Source: Fidelibacterota bacterium (GTDB lineage: Bacteria > Fidelibacterota > UBA8477 > JABMPR01). From it: 38,497 nt of DNA. Position 1 is the first letter of the stretch. The number at the start of each line of letters is the position of its first letter. A program made the translations under genes and the position numbers. A model generated the notes under the pieces. The model was not told the origin of the DNA. It made no database searches and was given only the letters and a program-made list of their open reading frames with translations. Below are positions 34,767 to 38,497 of this stretch, in pieces. The stretch is taken from assembly GCA_016844945.1 (NCBI GenBank), contig JAERTJ010000034.1, positions 1 to 38,497 of the forward strand, written 5' to 3'.

Positions 34767-35651
34767 ATGAAATGGATGATCACAGATTCAGGCTTAGGTG
34801 GTTTATCTGTCTGCGCAGGTTTAGAAAAAACATTACAGCAAAATAATTCAGGGGCAGGTATTGAATTGCTGTATGTCAATGCCACCCCCGATGATCGGAT
34901 TGGTTATAATGCCCTCAAAACCCAGGCGGAGCGGATCGAACTCTTTGATACATTCCTACACGCTGCCTATTCACGATTTCATCCGGATGAAATTGCCATT
35001 GCCTGTAACACGCTTAGCGTGATCTATGATCAAACTTCCTTTTCAACCAACAGTCCAGTTAATGTGAGGGGAATTGTGGATGCAGGGGTGGAGTTGTGCA
35101 ATCAGAATATGAGAAAAAGGCCAAATGCTGGGCTCATCGTTTTTGCAACTGAGACGACAACAGAAGCAGGAACATATCCCCGTCTCATCGAGGCTGATAG
35201 CTCAAGAGTAGTCCCACAGGAATGCCCTGAGTTAGCCCATGCCATATCAAATGATGCCAGTGGTGCTGCTTGTCGAACCTTGCTACAAGAATATGTCAGG
35301 GATGCATTGAAGAAATTTCCTGAGACACCCGAGGAAATCTATGCTTTTCTGGGTTGTACACATTATGGATATCAGGAGGGGATGTTTGAGGAGTTATTGG
35401 CAAACAAGGGGTCTAAGTCCAGAGCTCTTAATCCTAATGATCTCCTGGTGAAACAACTTGTAAATGCAAGACCATCCAGCCCGATGGATAGGGATACACC
35501 CCTCCGCGTTAAATTCATATCCCGCTATTCCATTCCTGAAGCTGAGATCCATGCCATGGAAAGCTACCTGAGAAAAAGTGCTCCACTGACACTGGCTGCC
35601 CTACGCAACCAGCTTGTTATCGCTGACTTATTTGATCCCGTTAAATCCTGA
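34767..35651 (+). CDS. glutamate racemase family protein (MurI-like)
   Basis: 294 residues of the Asp/Glu racemase superfamily. Both catalytic cysteines are present: Cys80 in AIACNTLSV and Cys197 in FLGCTHYGYQ. The N-terminal ITDSGLGGLSV (Asp7-Ser8) and FATETTTEAGTY (126-137) are the usual substrate-binding segments. It is somewhat longer than MurI (about 265) and diverged (GCTHYGYQ for the common GCTHYPLL), so it may be a dedicated D-Glu or related racemase rather than the housekeeping MurI. Its position right after an MpaA-like amidase suggests conversion of D-Glu freed from murein peptides to L-Glu; that is inference. Confidence 0.87.
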   Translation: MKWMITDSGLGGLSVCAGLEKTLQQNNSGAGIELLYVNATPDDRIGYNALKTQAERIELFDTFLHAAYSRFHPDEIAIACNTLSVIYDQTSFSTNSPVNVRGIVDAGVELCNQNMRKRPNAGLIVFATETTTEAGTYPRLIEADSSRVVPQECPELAHAISNDASGAACRTLLQEYVRDALKKFPETPEEIYAFLGCTHYGYQEGMFEELLANKGSKSRALNPNDLLVKQLVNARPSSPMDRDTPLRVKFISRYSIPEAEIHAMESYLRKSAPLTLAALRNQLVIADLFDPVKS

Positions 35652-35877
35652 CAACACATAGCCCGAATCATACCCTGAGTGAATATATCATGATGATATG
35701 CGCACATATCATAATGATGATTAAAAGTGGTATCATCTGTGAATAAATGATTCTTGATAATCATTATTAATTCAATAAAAATAATATGATACAAAATGTT
35801 TAATGTCTTATGGCATAAGACTTGGATATACTTGAAGGCATGAACAATGATCCTATTATAGAGAAATCAGATTTATC
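35652..35877. other. AT-rich intergenic region with several palindromes
   Basis: The region contains ATATCAT-G-ATGATAT (35685-35699), ATGATATG-CGCA-CATATCAT (35693-35712) and GTCTTAT-GGC-ATAAGAC (35805-35821), all perfect. A Fur-box-like core GATAATCATTATT lies at 35756-35768 (12 of 13 to the inner consensus, but the flank does not match). A sigma54-like TGGCATAAGACTTGG is at 35811-35825. It probably holds the control region of the small ORF and lipoprotein gene downstream. Confidence 0.5.
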
Positions 35878-36003
35878 ATGAAGTTGGTCATCAAACATCA
35901 AATTTTCATGGGTAATGTGTTTAGCCTTTTGCTATCCGCTATCAACGCAATTGCCATCAGTGCTCTGATTCTTTTCTCAGCCCGAATTGAGACAGGTTTA
36001 TAG
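35878..36003 (+). CDS. possible small membrane protein, 41 residues
   Basis: ATG 35878 to TAG 36001-36003 encodes a 41-residue peptide with a basic N-terminus (MKLVIKHQ), one membrane segment (FSLLLSAINAIAISALILF) and a short tail ARIETGL. The ribosome-binding site is weak (GAGA about 15 nt upstream). It could be a genuine small membrane protein preceding the lipoprotein gene, the remnant of a larger membrane sensor, or chance. I do not recognise it. Confidence 0.35.
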   Translation: MKLVIKHQIFMGNVFSLLLSAINAIAISALILFSARIETGL

Positions 36004-36046
36004 GGTTATGAGGGGAATAAATAAAATGACCAGGGAGATCAGAATT

Positions 36047-36745
36047 ATGAAACATACTGCCATCGTCGCCTTTGCTACCTTAATCTTAGCCTGTGGCGCA
36101 TCTTCGGATACCCATGTAAATAAAAGTATTTCTGTTGCAGATGGTGAACACAAAAAGGGTAGCCTCCGTTCCGTTAATGGTACCATAAATGTGGGTCACG
36201 AAGCCATGGTAGATGGTAATTGCACCACCGTTAATGGCAGGATTAGTATCGGTGAGAACAGCCAGGTAGGAGAGATCTCATGTGTTAATGGATCTATCAG
36301 TGTTGACCGTAATTCAAAGGCTGAAGAGGTTTCTTGTGTCAATGGATCAATCACTCTGGGCGGGGAAGTTAAAATTGAAGGCGATGTCTCAACGGTAAAC
36401 GGCTCGATCAAATGTAAAAGCGAGGTGGAAATCGCTGGAAGCATGGAGACAGTCAATGGGAGTATGAATGTAACAGAAACCAGTATTGTTGGTGATATCT
36501 CAACGGTGAATGGGAATATAGACCTTACTGAGAAAAGTATCGTGTATGGTGACATCATCATCGATCGTGATCATAAAAGACCAACATTTAAAGGTTATAA
36601 AGAACTTGTCATCACCATTGACTCAAAGTCAAAAGTGAAGGGCAATATTGAAGTTAAAGGGGATGATCCCAACGTAAAGGTGATTCTTGCAGGTGGCGGC
36701 GAAGTCCTGGGAGATATCATGAACGCAGAGGTTGTCCGCAAATAA
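36047..36745 (+). CDS. lipoprotein with seven VNG repeats (β-helix, bactofilin-like)
   Basis: 232 residues. The lipobox LILAC makes Cys16 the lipidation site. The body contains seven VNG motifs at 43, 62, 80, 98, 117, 136 and 154, spaced 18-19 residues apart, within repeats of the form 'xSxVNGSIxVxxxSxVxGD'. This periodicity matches one turn of a right-handed β-helix as in bactofilins and DUF4097/polymer-forming proteins. The last 60 residues lack VNG but keep β-helix character (SKVKGNIEVKGDD). The frame opens at 35987, but ATG 36047 with GGGAG 9 nt upstream gives a proper lipoprotein signal and is used here. Function unknown; a structural envelope role is inference. Confidence 0.8.
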   Translation: MKHTAIVAFATLILACGASSDTHVNKSISVADGEHKKGSLRSVNGTINVGHEAMVDGNCTTVNGRISIGENSQVGEISCVNGSISVDRNSKAEEVSCVNGSITLGGEVKIEGDVSTVNGSIKCKSEVEIAGSMETVNGSMNVTETSIVGDISTVNGNIDLTEKSIVYGDIIIDRDHKRPTFKGYKELVITIDSKSKVKGNIEVKGDDPNVKVILAGGGEVLGDIMNAEVVRK

Positions 36746-36769
36746 CAGACCCCCAAAGTGGGTGTCATA

Positions 36770-36800
36770 CAATGAAGGGCCTTCGGGTCCTTTGTTGTTT
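36770..36800 (+). terminator. rho-independent terminator with UUCG tetraloop
   Basis: A 12-bp stem with three G-T pairs (arms 36770-36781 and 36786-36797) closes on TTCG and is followed by TTT. It lies 25 bp after the lipoprotein stop and separates it from the aminotransferase gene. Confidence 0.75.
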
Positions 36801-36967
36801 ATACCAGGTTAAGACCTAATTCTGAGCTCTTTTGAGTGCTTTCACATTTCAAAGGGTATCAATATCATCAATTGAGTAAAAAGCAATTCCACTCCTTGTC
36901 GTAAATCATTCCCGTTTGCCACAGCCTGGATTTATGCTATCCTACAGGCTATGGAGACTCAAACAAT

Positions 36968-37807
36968 ATGCTAATCTATGCAAATGGAAAATGGGTTGAA
37001 GCCGAGCACGCTTCCATACCTTTTAACGACCAGGGTTTTCTATATGGAGATAGCCTCTTTGAGACCATCCGGGTAAACCGAGGGAAACCCTTCAGGTTGG
37101 ATAAGCATCTGGATCGTATGCGTAGTGGTATGAATACGGTTCACATGGATGGAGAATTTCAGCTGGCTGAAATCCCTTCCATCCTGAAGAAATTCATATC
37201 AAGCAACCAGTTAGAAAATGCTTTGGCTCGCATCATCATTACCAGGGGAGTAAGTACTGGAACACCATGGAGGTCGACTGCTGATCCGGCGATATATATT
37301 TCATCTCGTAGCATAAATGAGGTGACGGATTGGCCAGTGAAAGTTGTATTTCTTGAAGAAAAGAATTATCCCATATTGCGCTTTCACCCTGCTATCAAAT
37401 CTGGCAATTACCTGGGCAATATGTTGGCAAAAAAGGATGCGGAGGATGCAGGAGCTTTCGAGCCAGTTTTTGTAAATAGAGATGGTTATGTCACTGAATG
37501 TGCAATCCGGAATGTTTTCTTTATCAAAGATGGAATTCTTTTAACACCGGCTCTGGAGTTAGGGGTTTTACCAGGCGTTATTCGAGATACCATTATGGAG
37601 TTAGCCCAACGTAGAGGTTTGAAAGTAAGAGAATCGCTTATTATCCAGGATGATGTCATGAACATGGATGAGGCATTTATTTCAAGCACAGGTGTTGGTG
37701 TGTTACCCGTGCGTTGGGATGGATTCAAATCTGAGTATACCCATAGTGAAGTTTTAAGAAAAGATCTAATTGAATTATTCGAATCAGGAGAATCCTATGT
37801 CACATAA
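36968..37807 (+). CDS. class IV PLP aminotransferase (BCAT/DAAT/ADC-lyase family)
   Basis: 279 residues. The PLP-binding Lys144 is in PAIKSGNYLGNML and the cofactor Glu177 in GYVTECAIRNVFFIKDG. PFNDQGFLYGDSLFETIRV (18-36) and LARIIITRGVS are the standard fold-type IV blocks, and SSTGVGVLPV near the end contacts the phosphate. Family members are branched-chain or D-amino acid aminotransferases or 4-amino-4-deoxychorismate lyases, and sequence alone does not separate them safely here. Presence of only this member in the window gives no context. It overlaps the methyltransferase gene by 11 bp, so the pair is coupled. The chosen start follows a 160-bp leader with no strong ribosome-binding site. 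Confidence 0.92.
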   Translation: MLIYANGKWVEAEHASIPFNDQGFLYGDSLFETIRVNRGKPFRLDKHLDRMRSGMNTVHMDGEFQLAEIPSILKKFISSNQLENALARIIITRGVSTGTPWRSTADPAIYISSRSINEVTDWPVKVVFLEEKNYPILRFHPAIKSGNYLGNMLAKKDAEDAGAFEPVFVNRDGYVTECAIRNVFFIKDGILLTPALELGVLPGVIRDTIMELAQRRGLKVRESLIIQDDVMNMDEAFISSTGVGVLPVRWDGFKSEYTHSEVLRKDLIELFESGESYVT

Positions 37808-38363
37808 ATTTGATCCCAGTCGAGCTGAACGGCTCATTTCAGCAGAGCGGTATCAAGAACTCAAACCTGATGTTTTATTACAGATGCTGGGAACTCCCCC
37901 AGGAAGTACCATCCTTGACCTGGGCTGTGGAAATGGTTTTTTCACCTTCCCTGCAGCAGCTGCCATGGGTGAAGGAATGGTGATCGCTGCGGATATGTCC
38001 GAATCCATGTTGGGTCTCCTAGATCTTAGAAATCCACCCGACAACGTACAACTGTTGCAGGTGGAAGAAATTAAAATGGATATTGAGGATGATTCGGTCG
38101 ATGCAGCCGTGCTCCTTCATCTTTATCATGAATTTCATTCTCCCTCCGAAAACCTGATGGAACTCAAACGTGTTTTAAAACCTGAGGGTAAGATAATGAT
38201 CATGGATTGGGACCCGAATGCTGAGCGTGAACGGGGTCCCGCCAAGTCTCATCGAGTTTCAATGGATAAAGTCCTGAAAGATTTAAAGGCTGAGGGACTG
38301 GTTATAGATTCCCATCAGAATTATGTAGATGATATCTGGCTGATCATTGCCCACCTCAGCTAG
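37797..38363 (+). CDS. class I SAM-dependent methyltransferase
   Basis: 188 residues. The SAM-binding motif I is ILDLGCGNGFFTFPAA (39-54), followed by the acidic strand end VIAADMSESML, and DAAVLLHLYHEFHSPSENL with LKRVLKPEGKIMIMDWDP, the usual UbiE/Methyltransf_11-like layout. No target-specific domain is present, so the substrate is unknown. A frame opens at 37770, but the ATG at 37797 with CAGGAG 6 nt upstream is preferred, giving an 11-bp overlap with the aminotransferase gene. It lacks membrane segments and is presumably cytoplasmic. Confidence 0.9.
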   Translation: MSHKFDPSRAERLISAERYQELKPDVLLQMLGTPPGSTILDLGCGNGFFTFPAAAAMGEGMVIAADMSESMLGLLDLRNPPDNVQLLQVEEIKMDIEDDSVDAAVLLHLYHEFHSPSENLMELKRVLKPEGKIMIMDWDPNAERERGPAKSHRVSMDKVLKDLKAEGLVIDSHQNYVDDIWLIIAHLS

Positions 38364-38390
38364 AGGTTGATCAGTAGGAGGGATGGTTAG

Positions 38391-38477
38391 ATAAAAAGAT
38401 TAAACCCATATTACTTAATCAGCATTCTTATTCTGGTGTTTATGATGTTTATCCTGATTCGCCAGGGTATCTTGTAA
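38391..38477 (+). CDS. possible small hydrophobic ORF at the window edge, no standard start
   Basis: From ATA 38391 to TAA 38475-38477 the frame encodes 28 residues with a basic N-terminus and one strong membrane segment (LISILILVFMMFILI). GGAGG lies 9 nt before the ATA, as expected for a start, but the only nearby ATG (38383) is in another frame and stops after three codons. Its stop overlaps an ATG at 38477 (TAATG), the probable start of the next gene, which runs off the window (MDLLLHD). Either an ATA-initiated small protein or a sequence error. Confidence 0.3.
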   Translation: MKRLNPYYLISILILVFMMFILIRQGIL

Positions 38478-38497
38478 TGGATCTATTGCTCCACGAT

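Noticed and set aside
35756..35768. Fur box
   Set aside because: The 13-bp core GATAATCATTATT is close to consensus, but the remaining 6 bp of the 19-bp box match at only two positions and no iron gene follows; kept as a remark only.
36196..36561. 121-codon minus-strand ORF opposite the VNG lipoprotein
   Set aside because: Its own repeats (for example PLTVEISP) are the reverse image of the VNG repeats; no ribosome-binding site.

Overview
The window looks like a chromosomal segment of a free-living, Gram-negative-type bacterium of the FCB superphylum (Bacteroidota and its relatives). Three things support this. There are exported proteins with a T9SS-type C-terminal sorting module (NPFNP motif). 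There are families largely known from Bacteroidota-like genomes (DUF4159, DUF4175, DUF4835, DUF5020, and a periplasmic protein often mislabelled 'asparagine synthetase B'). There are also lipobox and Sec signal peptides throughout. Gene style and moderate GC suggest a lineage such as Marinimicrobia (SAR406), Calditrichota or KSB1 rather than a classical Bacteroidetes genome; that placement is inference. No phage, plasmid, IS transposase or CRISPR array is visible.

Layout. (1) 1-1031: the tail of an unknown gene, translationally coupled to a weakly PilM/GspL-like protein. (2) 1039-4071, minus strand: a compact glycerolipid operon with monoacylglycerol lipase, glycerol kinase and a TMEM164/YwaF-type membrane protein. 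(3) 4266-8526, minus: carAB for carbamoyl phosphate. (4) 8710-9683: a GNAT acetyltransferase and a YgbA-type cysteine-rich protein. (5) 9684-10132: a tRNA-Thr(CGU) gene surrounded by scrambled partial copies and REP-like hairpins. (6) 10133-17820: a probable operon of DUF456, DUF4159, DUF4175, an exported TPR protein and the 'AsnB-like' periplasmic protein. (7) 17821-18332: a gene-free repeat island. (8) 18333-21183: three secreted proteins, two of which look like a split passenger and an orphan sorting domain. (9) 21347-25122: a probable operon of an exported unknown, an RMDN/PTPIP51-like TPR protein, an S66 LD-carboxypeptidase, a YgjV-GNAT fusion and a DUF5020 outer-membrane protein.

(10) 25188-26357, minus: an amidohydrolase-fold protein that has lost most metal ligands. 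(11) 26404-28979: chorismate mutase, malate dehydrogenase with terminator, and a metal-hydrolase-like lipoprotein with a damaged or unusual start. (12) 28980-31648, minus: YjbQ, a DUF1460 lipoprotein, a GNAT protein and a DUF4835 protein. (13) 31840-35651: a TPR-sensor histidine kinase followed closely by an MpaA-like M14 amidase and a glutamate racemase-like protein. (14) 35652-38497: an intergenic region rich in palindromes, a lipoprotein with seven VNG repeats, a class IV aminotransferase overlapping a methyltransferase, and the beginning of further genes at the edge.

The most interesting points are the glycerolipid operon that links the bacterial TMEM164 family to lipid turnover, the DUF4159/DUF4175 operon without its usual MoxR/BatA partners, the split sorting-domain gene pair, the bacterial RMDN homologue, the probable amidohydrolase pseudoenzyme, the sensor kinase-muropeptide gene trio, and a short hairpin repeat family whose stems covary around a conserved 11-nt loop.
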